A stretch of 15,118 nt of DNA from Oscillospiraceae bacterium (GCA_902761265.1 CACWJV010000034.1:1-15118), one strand, 5' to 3'. Shown: positions 7,929 to 14,669, counted from the first letter of the stretch. Numbers and translations are program-made. The notes: generated by a model not told the origin, from the letters alone.

Positions 7929-8206
7929 GTGCGTTTTTCCAGCGGCATTAAATCGTGCGGCTCCAACGTGCAGACAGTTCCGAGCTGTTTTTGCTCCATA
8001 TAGTTCGGGTTGACGCGAAACACGGCTGCGCATTTCGGGCAAACGGCAACGCCTTCCTGTTTCTTTTTCTTTAGATGTGCTACAACCGACGCGTCCGTAA
8101 ACGCATAGAGTTTCATTTCTGTTGCCTTGCCGCAAGCGGGACAGACCAAGACGTTGGAATTGCCGACGTCGTTCATCTTTAGTTTTTCGATGGATTTTAT
8201 CGCCAT
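7925..8206 (-). CDS. small zinc-ribbon protein
   Basis: This 93-residue soluble protein has paired metal-binding knuckles CPACG (residues ~22-26) and CPKC (residues ~57-60). They are separated by about 31 residues that include the basic run HLKKKKQ, giving a treble-clef or rubredoxin-like zinc ribbon of four cysteines. I do not recognise a named family, and no catalytic motif is visible; nucleic-acid or protein binding is the usual role of such ribbons but is inference here. The ATG at 8206 is chosen because GGTGAT, complementary to the 16S rRNA tail, lies 4 bases upstream. The in-frame GTG at 8215 would sit inside that site and is rejected. The gene leads a two-gene operon with the DUF1294 protein, driven from 8253-8282, with a small hairpin (8222-8235) in its leader. 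Confidence 0.72.
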   Translation of the reverse strand: MAIKSIEKLKMNDVGNSNVLVCPACGKATEMKLYAFTDASVVAHLKKKKQEGVAVCPKCAAVFRVNPNYMEQKQLGTVCTLEPHDLMPLEKRT

Positions 8207-8221
8207 ATCTATCACCCAAAA

Positions 8222-8235
8222 GCCGCAAAAGCGGC
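8222..8235 (-). other. small hairpin in the leader of the zinc-ribbon/DUF1294 operon
   Basis: GCCGC, loop AAAA and GCGGC (plus-strand reading) form a perfect 5-bp hairpin. On the minus strand it is followed by TTTTGGG and lies between the predicted transcription start (about 8246) and the ribosome binding site. It resembles a weak attenuator or an RNA-stabilising stem. At 5 bp it may be chance. Confidence 0.35.
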
Positions 8236-8248
8236 ATCCTTTCTTCTT

Positions 8249-8257
8249 TGCTATGAT
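8249..8257 (+). promoter_or_regulatory. possible extended -10 promoter for the GHL10 gene
   Basis: TGC followed by TATGAT (8252-8257) fits an extended -10 element, which can work without a clear -35; none is visible here. It overlaps the opposite-strand -10 (8253-8258) almost completely, so the two genes could compete for polymerase. It is the only good candidate in this gap. Confidence 0.4.
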
Positions 8258-8282
8258 ACACGCTTCGCTGCGATTTTGTCAA
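8253..8282 (-). promoter_or_regulatory. sigma-A-type promoter of the zinc-ribbon/DUF1294 operon
   Basis: On the minus strand, TTGACA (8282-8277), an 18-base spacer and TATCAT (8258-8253) form a good promoter. It overlaps the upstream region and possibly the -10 of the divergent GHL10 gene. Confidence 0.7.
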
Positions 8283-8297
8283 GAGGTGAAAAGGCTG
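8282..8297 (+). promoter_or_regulatory. ribosome binding site overlapping the GTG of the GHL10 gene
   Basis: AGAGGTGA (8282-8289) closely matches the Shine-Dalgarno consensus but covers the in-frame GTG at 8286. An in-frame CTG at 8295 is 8 bases after GAGG, the ideal spacing. Either GTG is used with a poorly placed site, or this is a CTG start. Confidence 0.45.
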
Positions 8298-9506
8298 AAA
8301 CGTTTTTTTCTGTGTTTGTTAAGCTTTCTGCTGCTTGCCGGCTGCGGCTTGCGGGAAGAAAACGACAACGGCTTTCTTGTCTATACAACAAAAAAGCAAG
8401 AGACACTTTTGTATCAGGATTCCGCGAAAGCCCGGACAGAAATCCGCTGCTGCTGGCTGTCTCATCCGGAACTGAACCCGAAACGGCTCACGGATGAAAC
8501 CGCATACCGCGATTATTTGCAAACACTTTTCAGACCGATGCAGCGCCTGTCGATTACAGATCTGTTCGTGCAGGTGCGCCCGTTTGCCGACGCAATCTAT
8601 CCCACCGCGCTGTTTGATCCCTCCGCCTTCGTCACAGGCAAACGCGGTGCGGCGCTGCCGTTTGATTTTCTCTCGGTGATCATCCGGGAAGCGAAAACAT
8701 TTGGTATGAGCGTTCACGCCTGGATCAATCCCTACCGTGTGCTGTCCGATCCGAAGAATCTTGATACAATCAGCGCAAAGACCGCTCTCGGCGCGTTGAT
8801 CCGCACAGAACCGAATGCTTTACTGACAACTGCGGACGGCGTCTTTTTGCAGCCCGCGAATGAAAGCGCACAAAAATTGATCCTCGACGGTGTACGCGAA
8901 CTGCTGCATACCTATTCGCTTTCCGGCGTTCATATCGACGATTATTTCTATCCGTCAGGCGTTACCACACAGGATGACGCCTTTTATCACGCGTATCTCA
9001 AGCAGGGCGGAACGTTGAAAAAAAGCGACTGGCGGCGATTGCAGATCACAGCGCTCGTGCGCGCGCTGTATCGTACTGTACATGCTTTTGATGATAAGCT
9101 GGTCTTTTCCATCAGTCCCGGCGGTAACCATGCTGAAGATTTCACAAAACAATTCGCCGATGTGGAAAAGTGGTGCAGCGAAGACGGATGCTGCGACTGG
9201 ATGATCCCGCAGATTTATTTCGGATTCCAACATGCAACACTGCCGTTTGTGCGCACGGCGAAGCAGTGGCGCAGTCTTTGCAAAAATAAAAAGATCCGCC
9301 TGATCGGCGGGCTTGCGCTTTATAAGGACGGAAGCGAAGACCGCTTTGCCGGGAGCGGAAAAGACGAATGGGTGCAAAACGATGATGTGATCGCCCGGCA
9401 GACGACGGCGCTGCGGCAGCTTGGGTACGACGGCTTTGCCCTATATTCCGCACAATTTGTAAATTTTCAAAGAAAAGCGTGTCAAAGTCTGGAATCTGTG
9501 CTATAA
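8286..9506 (+). CDS. GHL10-family (DUF187) glycosidase-like lipoprotein
   Basis: This 406-residue lipoprotein has a basic N-terminus (KRLKR), a short hydrophobic stretch and the lipobox LLAG-Cys20, so it should be anchored to the outer face of the membrane. The body is the glycosyl hydrolase-like 10 (PF02638, YngK-like) TIM-barrel family. Signatures are QVRPFADAIYPTALF (~residues 97-111), HAWINPYR (144-151), GVHIDDYFYPSG (214-225, with Asp218 and Asp219) and MIPQIYFGF (~305). Members are predicted to act on cell-wall or exopolysaccharide glycans, and some cleave denuded peptidoglycan; the substrate here is unknown. No ATG with a usable ribosome site gives a sensible signal peptide, so the start is GTG at 8286 or CTG at 8295. 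The next gene, an amidase, has its promoter inside the 3' end of this gene, so they form a loose envelope-hydrolase pair. Confidence 0.87.
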   Translation: MKRLKRFFLCLLSFLLLAGCGLREENDNGFLVYTTKKQETLLYQDSAKARTEIRCCWLSHPELNPKRLTDETAYRDYLQTLFRPMQRLSITDLFVQVRPFADAIYPTALFDPSAFVTGKRGAALPFDFLSVIIREAKTFGMSVHAWINPYRVLSDPKNLDTISAKTALGALIRTEPNALLTTADGVFLQPANESAQKLILDGVRELLHTYSLSGVHIDDYFYPSGVTTQDDAFYHAYLKQGGTLKKSDWRRLQITALVRALYRTVHAFDDKLVFSISPGGNHAEDFTKQFADVEKWCSEDGCCDWMIPQIYFGFQHATLPFVRTAKQWRSLCKNKKIRLIGGLALYKDGSEDRFAGSGKDEWVQNDDVIARQTTALRQLGYDGFALYSAQFVNFQRKACQSLESVL

Positions 9507-9507
9507 T
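9479..9507 (+). promoter_or_regulatory. promoter of the Amidase_3 gene
   Basis: GTGTCA (9479-9484), a 17-base spacer and TATAAT (9502-9507), with an extended TGC before the -10, form a plausible sigma-A promoter. It overlaps the last codons and stop of the GHL10 gene, allowing the amidase to be expressed on its own. Confidence 0.65.
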
Positions 9508-9536
9508 ACCATATCATAAAACGAAGGACGCTTTCC

Positions 9537-10994
9537 ATGAAAAAACGATTGCTTTTTGCGCTGCTTGCGCTGGCGGTTCTGCTGTCTGCGGCAAGCGTCG
9601 CTGTGATAATTCTGAAGTTTCGTCCGAAACCCGACGACACACTGACAACGTTTCATTTTGACGCAGCCGCGCTGCAGACAAATCCCGCGCCGTCAAATAA
9701 CGATTCCTCCATGACCTATGATTTTCAAATCGGCAACGTCATTGCAAGCGAAGACACCGCAACAACAGAACCGCCGACGACCCAGCCGCTTCCGACCGGG
9801 CGCCAGTTTTGCATGATTGTGTCGCCCTTTGCCGACACCTGGAGCGGACAAGCTTCGGACGATACCTTTACGCCGATGTGCACAACACTTGTGCAGGGAA
9901 CGGTCGATTACATCACCGGCCAGTCTCGCGTGTTCGATGCAGAGGAAAATGAATGGCGCGATTTCTATTTGCTCGCTTCCGGCCGCAAGGTGCGCACCGA
10001 TGCGGTACAATTGCTGTCTGCTGATACTTACTACGGCTACAACCATGTGAAAGTTGTCTCATCTGAAACAAAGAACGGCGATTTGCAAATCGTTTTGCGC
10101 TGCGACTGGAATGTGCCGTATACGTTTGAATTTTCCGGGCAGGACTATTATACCAAAAACAACAAGCATTATCACATCAACGCGTTCACGGCGGACAAGA
10201 TTCAGTTCACCTTCTACCACACGACCGCTGCGGACGGTTCGGTGAATATCACCGACAGCAATATCGTAACAAACGCGTACTGGACCGTGGACAGCAAAAA
10301 TAAAACCGCCTCGCTTACAATGCCGCTGCGCAAGATCGGCGGCTATTACGGCTATACCATGCAGCGCAACGCCGACGGCACACTGACGCTCACTGTCAAA
10401 AAGAAACCGGCCGGCATCAGCGGTGCGCGTGTGATGCTCGATCCGGGTCACGGCGGCAAGGATTCCGGCGCGCTCGGCTACGGCGGCGCGGTCTACGAAT
10501 CGCAGGTCAATTTTGCTTTGGCCGTGGCTGCAAAACAGGCGCTCGAACGCCGCGGTGCAACGGTTCTGTTTACACGCACGGATGACGTCTATTATACGCT
10601 GGAAGAGCGTAAAAATATGGCGCGGCAGGCGAACCCGGACGTCTTTGTCAGCATCCACTGCAACGCCGCGGAAAACAAAACACGGTTTGGCACCTCAACC
10701 TATTATTTCCGGCCGATGTCGCAGCCGCTCGCGCAGTGTATCTATCAGCAGATTCTGTCTGTCTATCAAAATGCACTCTATAGATCCGACAGCTATCGCA
10801 GAAACAAGGTCGGCGAAGGCGCCAATTTCCATCCGTTTTCCGTCACACGGCTTGAAGAATGTCCGAGTATTCTGATCGAAACCGGCTATGTGACCAACGA
10901 CGAAGAATGCGCACTGCTGCTGAATGCCGATAACCGCGCGCGTATCGGGGAAGCGATTGCCGCCGGAATTGCCGACTATCTCAGCCGAGGATAA
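9537..10994 (+). CDS. membrane-anchored N-acetylmuramoyl-L-alanine amidase (Amidase_3)
   Basis: This 485-residue enzyme should cut the bond between muramic acid and the stem peptide, outside the cell. An N-terminal uncleaved signal anchor (residues ~5-28) is followed by a Thr/Pro-rich linker (TTEPPTTQPLP, ~residues 79-89) and a beta-rich region (residues ~95-295) that I cannot name but that sits where AMIN-type targeting domains occur. The catalytic domain fills residues ~298-483. Zinc ligands are visible as His305 in DPGHGG, Glu321 in VYESQ and His374 in SIHCNA, and the catalytic Glu448 in IETGYVTN, so the enzyme looks active. The ATG at 9537 has GAAGGA about 11 bases upstream and its own promoter. 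CwlD-like germination amidases are shorter, so this is more likely a vegetative or separation hydrolase, but a sporulation role is possible given its neighbours. The last 14 bases overlap the convergent BofA gene. Confidence 0.92.
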   Translation: MKKRLLFALLALAVLLSAASVAVIILKFRPKPDDTLTTFHFDAAALQTNPAPSNNDSSMTYDFQIGNVIASEDTATTEPPTTQPLPTGRQFCMIVSPFADTWSGQASDDTFTPMCTTLVQGTVDYITGQSRVFDAEENEWRDFYLLASGRKVRTDAVQLLSADTYYGYNHVKVVSSETKNGDLQIVLRCDWNVPYTFEFSGQDYYTKNNKHYHINAFTADKIQFTFYHTTAADGSVNITDSNIVTNAYWTVDSKNKTASLTMPLRKIGGYYGYTMQRNADGTLTLTVKKKPAGISGARVMLDPGHGGKDSGALGYGGAVYESQVNFALAVAAKQALERRGATVLFTRTDDVYYTLEERKNMARQANPDVFVSIHCNAAENKTRFGTSTYYFRPMSQPLAQCIYQQILSVYQNALYRSDSYRRNKVGEGANFHPFSVTRLEECPSILIETGYVTNDEECALLLNADNRARIGEAIAAGIADYLSRG

Positions 10995-11244
10995 GGCTGG
11001 TCAGCAATAGTAAAATCACACCCGGCAACCCGCCGACCGCCGACACTGCCAATGTCACATCGCTGACCGGCAGACCCACACCGCAAAGCTGCTGCAGCAG
11101 ATGCAGGGCAAACAGCGCGGCAACGCCGCTGCCGCAACACAAAAGCAGCGCTTTCAACGGATGGCCGCTTTTGAAAACGGCGATCCATGCAACTAATAAG
11201 ATCGCGCAGCAGGCGATCCAGATTCCTGTTTGCTGCAATTCCAT
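10981..11244 (-). CDS. bofA: BofA-family sporulation membrane protein
   Basis: This 87-residue membrane protein has an N-terminal hydrophobic segment (WIACCAILLVAWIAVF), the conserved FKSGHPLKALLL stretch, a middle hydrophobic segment and the C-terminal VGGLPGVILLLL signature of PF07441. In Bacillus subtilis BofA sits in the outer forespore membrane and inhibits SpoIVFB, delaying pro-sigma-K processing. Many Clostridia have BofA-like proteins without a complete SpoIVFA/FB system, so that exact role is not assured here. The ATG at 11244 has GAGGTGA 6 bases upstream. The upstream region carries a sequence resembling a sigma-E promoter (11275-11303), consistent with mother-cell expression. The 3' end overlaps the amidase by 14 bases on the other strand and no terminator is visible, so the transcript would run antisense into the amidase. 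The gene is divergent from manA. Confidence 0.82.
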   Translation of the reverse strand: MELQQTGIWIACCAILLVAWIAVFKSGHPLKALLLCCGSGVAALFALHLLQQLCGVGLPVSDVTLAVSAVGGLPGVILLLLTSLILG

Positions 11245-11274
11245 ATACTTTCACCTCATAGATTGTCCTGTTTC

Positions 11275-11303
11275 ATTATAGTGACAGGCAACGCGAAATA
11301 TGA
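11275..11303 (-). promoter_or_regulatory. candidate sigma-E-like promoter for bofA
   Basis: On the minus strand, TCATATT (11303-11297), a 14-base spacer and ACTATAAT (11282-11275) lie 31 bases ahead of the bofA ATG. The first element matches the remembered sigma-E -35 consensus and the second matches the CATACAAT -10 at 5 of 8 positions. The TATAAT within it could instead serve sigma-A, but no -35 box sits at the right spacing. Confidence 0.4.
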
Positions 11304-11319
11304 CAAAGGAGGCGAACCG

Positions 11320-12279
11320 ATGGTTCCGCTGAAACTCTCACCCGCATTCAAAAATTATATCTGGGGCGGAAACAGATTGATCCGTGCGTTCGGTATGGAC
11401 AGTCCTTACGAAAAAACCGCCGAGGCATGGGTGCTCTCATGCCATCCCGACGGCGAAAACGTGATCCAAAACGGCGCTTTTGCCGGCCGCACGCTGTCCG
11501 ACGTGCTGCAAAACGAAGGCAAATCCTGGCTCGGCACGGACGGCAGCGCATTCAGTTTTTTTCCGGTACTCATCAAACTGATTGACGCCAAAGACAACCT
11601 TTCCGTACAGGTGCATCCCAGTGACGACTATGCGTTAAAAAACGAAAACCAATACGGTAAAACCGAAGCGTGGTACATCCTCGACTGCGACGAAGACGCC
11701 GAGATTATCTACGGTGTGAACCGCGACCTCACCAAAGAGCAGTTCCGTGCTGCGATTGAACAAGGCACGCTGCTCGATTGCGTCAACCGCGTCAAGGTAA
11801 AACCGGGCGACCTGTTCTTTATCGCGTCCGGCACGCTGCATGCGATCTGTAAAGGAATTTTGCTTGCCGAGGTGCAGCAAAACTCCAACGTGACCTACCG
11901 TGTCTATGACTACGGCCGGCTGCAAAACGGCAAACCGCGCGATCTGCATATCGAAAAAGCGGTGGATGTGACGAACCTTCACGCGATCGACTGCAGCGGC
12001 AAACCGCTCGGCAATCCCAAAACGATTGACGGCAACACCGAGACGCTGTTGACCCAATGCAACCTGTTTACGGTGCGCCGGCTGGATGTGAAAGAGCAGG
12101 CGACTGTCACCGCCGACCCAACGTCCTTTGTCTCGCTTGTTGCCATCGACGGCAACGGCGTGCTGACCCACGGCGACACGGTGCTGACGCTGTATAAGGG
12201 CGAAAGCATCTTCCTGCCGGCTTCTCTTGGCGACGTGGAGATTCTGGGCAATGTGTCGCTGCTTGTTACAACAGTCTGA
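11320..12279 (+). CDS. manA: class I mannose-6-phosphate isomerase
   Basis: This 319-residue cytoplasmic zinc enzyme interconverts mannose 6-phosphate and fructose 6-phosphate, linking mannose use and GDP-mannose supply to glycolysis. The cupin zinc site is visible: Gln97 and His99 in SVQVHPSD, Glu116 in KTEAWYIL and His174 in SGTLHAI. The active-site Arg region NVTYRVYDYGR (residues ~190-200) is intact. The N-terminal PAFKNYIWGGNRL is typical of the short Firmicutes form of about 315 residues. The ATG at 11320 has AAAGGAGG 7 bases upstream; an earlier ATG at 11230 lies inside the divergent bofA gene and is rejected. No strong promoter is obvious in the 75-base gap shared with bofA. An inverted repeat (12297-12317) follows the gene, without a good U-run. 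Confidence 0.93.
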   Translation: MVPLKLSPAFKNYIWGGNRLIRAFGMDSPYEKTAEAWVLSCHPDGENVIQNGAFAGRTLSDVLQNEGKSWLGTDGSAFSFFPVLIKLIDAKDNLSVQVHPSDDYALKNENQYGKTEAWYILDCDEDAEIIYGVNRDLTKEQFRAAIEQGTLLDCVNRVKVKPGDLFFIASGTLHAICKGILLAEVQQNSNVTYRVYDYGRLQNGKPRDLHIEKAVDVTNLHAIDCSGKPLGNPKTIDGNTETLLTQCNLFTVRRLDVKEQATVTADPTSFVSLVAIDGNGVLTHGDTVLTLYKGESIFLPASLGDVEILGNVSLLVTTV

Positions 12280-12296
12280 CAGAATACAATAAAATT

Positions 12297-12317
12297 GGAT
12301 CAATTTCATCTTGATCC
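12297..12317. other. inverted repeat between manA and the FMN-riboswitch promoter
   Basis: GGATCAA (12297-12303), loop TTTCATC and TTGATCC (12311-12317) form a perfect 7-bp palindrome. It directly abuts the -35 box at 12318. There is no T-run after it on the plus strand, so it is a poor terminator. It may be a weak manA transcript end or a protein-binding operator. Confidence 0.45.
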
Positions 12318-12346
12318 TTGACAAACGGGTTGCCTTGTGCTAATAT
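12318..12346 (+). promoter_or_regulatory. sigma-A-type promoter of the FMN riboswitch-ribU unit
   Basis: TTGACA (12318-12323), a 17-base spacer and TAATAT (12341-12346) with an extended TGC predict transcription starting near 12353, exactly where the FMN aptamer begins. Confidence 0.85.
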
Positions 12347-12352
12347 TAAACT

Positions 12353-12506
12353 GTCTTCAGGGCGAGGTGCAATTCCTCACCGGCAGTATCTCGGCGCAAC
12401 AGCGACCGACCAGCCTGCGAACCGGCGAAAGCCGGCCGATTCGGTGAAACTCCGAAGCCGACGGTGTATACTTTACCGTATGCGACAGTCCGGATGGAAG
12501 AAGAAG
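12353..12506 (+). ncRNA. FMN riboswitch (RFN element)
   Basis: The leader contains the conserved blocks of the FMN aptamer in order: TTCAGGGCGAGGTGCAATTC (from about 12356), CCTCACCGGCAGT, a variable arm near 12395-12460 with GCCGGC and GAAGCCGAC, then AGTCCGGATGGAAGAAG (from about 12487). The riboswitch binds flavin mononucleotide. A terminator follows (12521-12550) and the first gene downstream is the riboflavin transporter. The expected outcome is transcription termination when FMN is plentiful. The element is complete from its promoter-proximal end to the terminator. Confidence 0.96.
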
Positions 12507-12520
12507 CGCAAAACGCGTAT

Positions 12521-12550
12521 CGCCCGTGATTTCACGGGCGTTTCTTTTTC
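12521..12550 (+). terminator. FMN-riboswitch-controlled terminator
   Basis: CGCCCGTGA (12521-12529) and TCACGGGCG (12532-12540) form a 9-bp stem, with inner pairs that probably open to widen the 2-base loop. It is followed by TTTCTTTTTC. It lies 15 bases after the aptamer and 46 bases before the ribU start, the classic expression-platform position. Confidence 0.88.
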
Positions 12551-12595
12551 TCCCTGATGATTCAAAGTCCATGTATAAAGAAAGGATGAATCATC

Positions 12596-13243
12596 ATGTC
12601 AAACGCAAAAACTCCAACCCCATCCGCACCGAAAACCAACATCACGAAACTCACCATCACCGCCATGCTCGCTGCCGTTGCTGTTGTGCTGCAATATCTT
12701 GAATTCGGCGTGCCGTTCGTGCCTTCGTTTCTCAAAATGGATCTGTCCGATATTCCGGAGCTGATCGGCGCGTTTATTATCGGCCCGGTCGGCGGCGTTG
12801 TGATCTGCCTGGTCAAAAACCTTGTGCATCTGCTCTTCTCGTCGTCCGGTTTTGTCGGTGAACTGTCCAATTTCTTGCTCGGCGCTGTCTTTGCGCTGGT
12901 CGCAGGCTTAATCTATAAGCGCAACAAAACCAAAAAGACAGCCCTCATCGCGTGCCTTTGCGCTTCGGTCTGTATGGCGCTTGTGAGTTTGCCGACAAAC
13001 TATTTTATCGTCTATCCGATCTATGCGCAGCTGTTCGGCGGTATGGAGACGATTCTCGGTTTGTATCAGACGATCCTGCCGGCGGCCGATACACTATGGA
13101 AGGCGCTGCTGATCTTCAATGTGCCGTTCACCCTTGTCAAAGGGCTGCTGTGCGTGCTTGTCACTATGCTGATCTATAAACCGCTGTCACGTTTGTTTGT
13201 ACAGATGAACAACGCCATCAACCGCCGCACCAACCGTGTGTGA
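12596..13243 (+). CDS. ribU: riboflavin ECF transporter S component
   Basis: This 215-residue integral membrane protein has about six hydrophobic segments after a Pro/Thr-rich, polar N-terminus. It is the substrate-binding S component that captures riboflavin and works with the shared ECF energising module (EcfA, EcfA', EcfT), which is not in this window. Family signatures include VVLQYLEFGVPFVPSFLKMD, followed by LSDIPELIGAFIIGPVGGV and VKNLVHLLFSSSGFVGELSN, plus LPTNYFIVYPIY in the later helices. The preceding FMN riboswitch independently supports riboflavin as substrate. The ATG at 12596 has AAAGGA about 9 bases upstream. The gene appears monocistronic, because a new promoter for metK starts 32 bases after its stop; no separate terminator is obvious in that gap. 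Confidence 0.95.
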   Translation: MSNAKTPTPSAPKTNITKLTITAMLAAVAVVLQYLEFGVPFVPSFLKMDLSDIPELIGAFIIGPVGGVVICLVKNLVHLLFSSSGFVGELSNFLLGAVFALVAGLIYKRNKTKKTALIACLCASVCMALVSLPTNYFIVYPIYAQLFGGMETILGLYQTILPAADTLWKALLIFNVPFTLVKGLLCVLVTMLIYKPLSRLFVQMNNAINRRTNRV

Positions 13244-13274
13244 CCGACAAAAACCGACAACTTTGGTAAAACAC

Positions 13275-13302
13275 TTGACTTTCTATCTTAAGTGAGTATA
13301 AT
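13275..13302 (+). promoter_or_regulatory. sigma-A-type promoter of metK
   Basis: TTGACT (13275-13280), a 16-base spacer and a perfect TATAAT (13297-13302) place transcription start near 13309, shortly before the SAM-I aptamer. Confidence 0.82.
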
Positions 13303-13325
13303 AGCAATATCAAATTCAATATTTC

Positions 13326-13420
13326 CTTATTCAGAGCAGCGGAGGGAACAGGCCCGTTGAAGCGCGGCAACCTGCCGGAAGGCAAGGTGCCAAATCCTGC
13401 GGTATTGACCGAAAGATAAG
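13326..13420 (+). ncRNA. SAM-I riboswitch (S-box)
   Basis: The metK leader carries all core S-box blocks: P1 pairing CTTAT (13326-13330) with ATAAG (13416-13420), CAGAGCAGCGGAGGGAACAG, GGCCCGTTGAAGCGCGGCAA, GGTGCCAAATCCTGC and GAAAGATAAG. SAM binding stabilises the aptamer and favours the downstream terminator (13429-13457), turning off SAM synthesis when SAM is abundant. Aptamer and expression platform both look intact. Confidence 0.96.
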
Positions 13421-13428
13421 GTGTCTTT

Positions 13429-13457
13429 CCGCGGTCACTGCTGTGACTGCGGTTTTT
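13429..13457 (+). terminator. SAM-riboswitch-controlled terminator
   Basis: CCGCGGTCAC (13429-13438), loop TGCT and GTGACTGCGG (13443-13452), with one G-U pair, make a 10-bp stem followed by five T residues. It is 8 bases after the SAM-I aptamer and 27 bases before the metK ATG. Confidence 0.9.
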
Positions 13458-13484
13458 CTCTGTAAGGAAAAAAGGAGCAAAATT

Positions 13485-14669
13485 ATGGCAAAACATCTGT
13501 TTACATCCGAATCCGTCACAGAAGGGCATCCCGACAAAATCTGCGATCAGATCTCCGACGCGGTGCTCGACGCCATTTACGCACAAGACCCGATGGGCCG
13601 CGTGGCTTGTGAAACGACCGTCACAACCGGACAGGTCGTGATCATGGGCGAAATCAGCACCACCGCACGCGTTGACATCGCAAAGATCGCGCGTCAGGTG
13701 ATTTGTGACATCGGCTATGACGACGGCAGCAAAGGCTTTGACGGCAATAGCTGCGCAGTGCTGTTGGCGCTTGACGAACAGTCCGGCGATATCGCGCTGG
13801 GCGTGGACAACTCCTTTGAACGCAAGGAAGGGGAGAATGACGATTTCAATCTCAACGGCGCCGGCGACCAAGGTATGATGTTCGGCTACGCCTGTGACGA
13901 AACGCCCGAGCTGATGCCGCTGCCGATCTCGCTGGCACACAAGCTTGCAAAGCAGCTTACGAAAGTACGCAAAGACGGCACACTGCCGTATCTGCGTGCG
14001 GACGGCAAAAGCCAGGTCACCGTGGAATATGACGACGGCAAACCCGTCGCGGTGACGGCGGTGGTCGTGTCGAGCCAGCACAGCGCCGACGTTTCGCTCG
14101 AACAGATCCGTGCGGATATCAAAAAGTACGTCATCGACCCGATCATTCCGGCCGATCTCATGCGGGAAGATACCAAAATTTATATCAACCCGACCGGCCG
14201 CTTTGTGGTCGGCGGTCCGCAGGGCGACAGCGGTCTGACCGGCCGCAAGATCATCGTAGACACCTACGGCGGCTACGCCCGCCACGGCGGCGGCGCGTTT
14301 TCCGGCAAAGACCCGACCAAAGTTGACCGCAGCGCAGCCTATGCGGCAAGATATGTAGCAAAGAACATCGTTGCCGCAGGCCTTGCCAAAAAGTGTGAAG
14401 TCCAGCTTGCCTACGCCATCGGTGTTGCAAAACCGGTATCCATTATGGTTGACTGCTTCGGCACGGCTGTGATCGACGAGGACAAGCTCGAAGCGATCGT
14501 TGAGGAAACCTTTGATTTGCGTCCGGCTGCGATTATCAAGCAGCTCGGTCTGCGTGCGCCGATCTACCGTCAGCTTGCCGCCTACGGCCATGTCGGCCGG
14601 GAGGATCTCGGCGTGAAGTGGGAAGATACCGACAAAAAAGACGAGCTGCGTGCCCGCGCAGGTCTGTGA
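13485..14669 (+). CDS. metK: S-adenosylmethionine synthetase
   Basis: This 394-residue cytoplasmic enzyme makes S-adenosylmethionine from ATP and methionine. It carries the family signatures: TSESVTEGHPDKICDQISDA with His15, Asp17 and Lys18, GAGDQGMMFGYA with Asp128 (residues 125-136), and the P-loop-like GGGAFSGKDPTKVDRSAAY with Lys275. Length is typical of bacterial MetK and all expected blocks are present. The ATG at 13485 has AAGGAG 7 bases upstream; the in-frame GTG at 13443 lies in the terminator stem and is rejected. Control is by the SAM-I riboswitch just upstream, so the product feeds back on its own transcription. No clear terminator follows the stop before the next promoter at 14724. 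Confidence 0.98.
   Translation: MAKHLFTSESVTEGHPDKICDQISDAVLDAIYAQDPMGRVACETTVTTGQVVIMGEISTTARVDIAKIARQVICDIGYDDGSKGFDGNSCAVLLALDEQSGDIALGVDNSFERKEGENDDFNLNGAGDQGMMFGYACDETPELMPLPISLAHKLAKQLTKVRKDGTLPYLRADGKSQVTVEYDDGKPVAVTAVVVSSQHSADVSLEQIRADIKKYVIDPIIPADLMREDTKIYINPTGRFVVGGPQGDSGLTGRKIIVDTYGGYARHGGGAFSGKDPTKVDRSAAYAARYVAKNIVAAGLAKKCEVQLAYAIGVAKPVSIMVDCFGTAVIDEDKLEAIVEETFDLRPAAIIKQLGLRAPIYRQLAAYGHVGREDLGVKWEDTDKKDELRARAGL

Noticed and set aside
7635..8282. A single 215-residue protein ending in the DUF1294 domain
   Set aside because: The first 118 residues are an Arg-rich shadow of the zinc-ribbon gene; the ATGA junction at 7928 and the zinc ribbon's own CxxC motifs support two genes.
11245..11319. 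A clear sigma-A promoter for manA
   Set aside because: TATAGT at 11277-11282 has no -35 box at 16-18 bases; TTGTCC at 11263 is only 8 bases away.
13218..14591. A 457-codon open frame antisense to metK
   Set aside because: metK is unmistakable on the plus strand; the antisense frame has no ribosome site, a His/Arg/Ala-rich translation and no recognisable domain, as expected of a shadow in GC-rich coding DNA.
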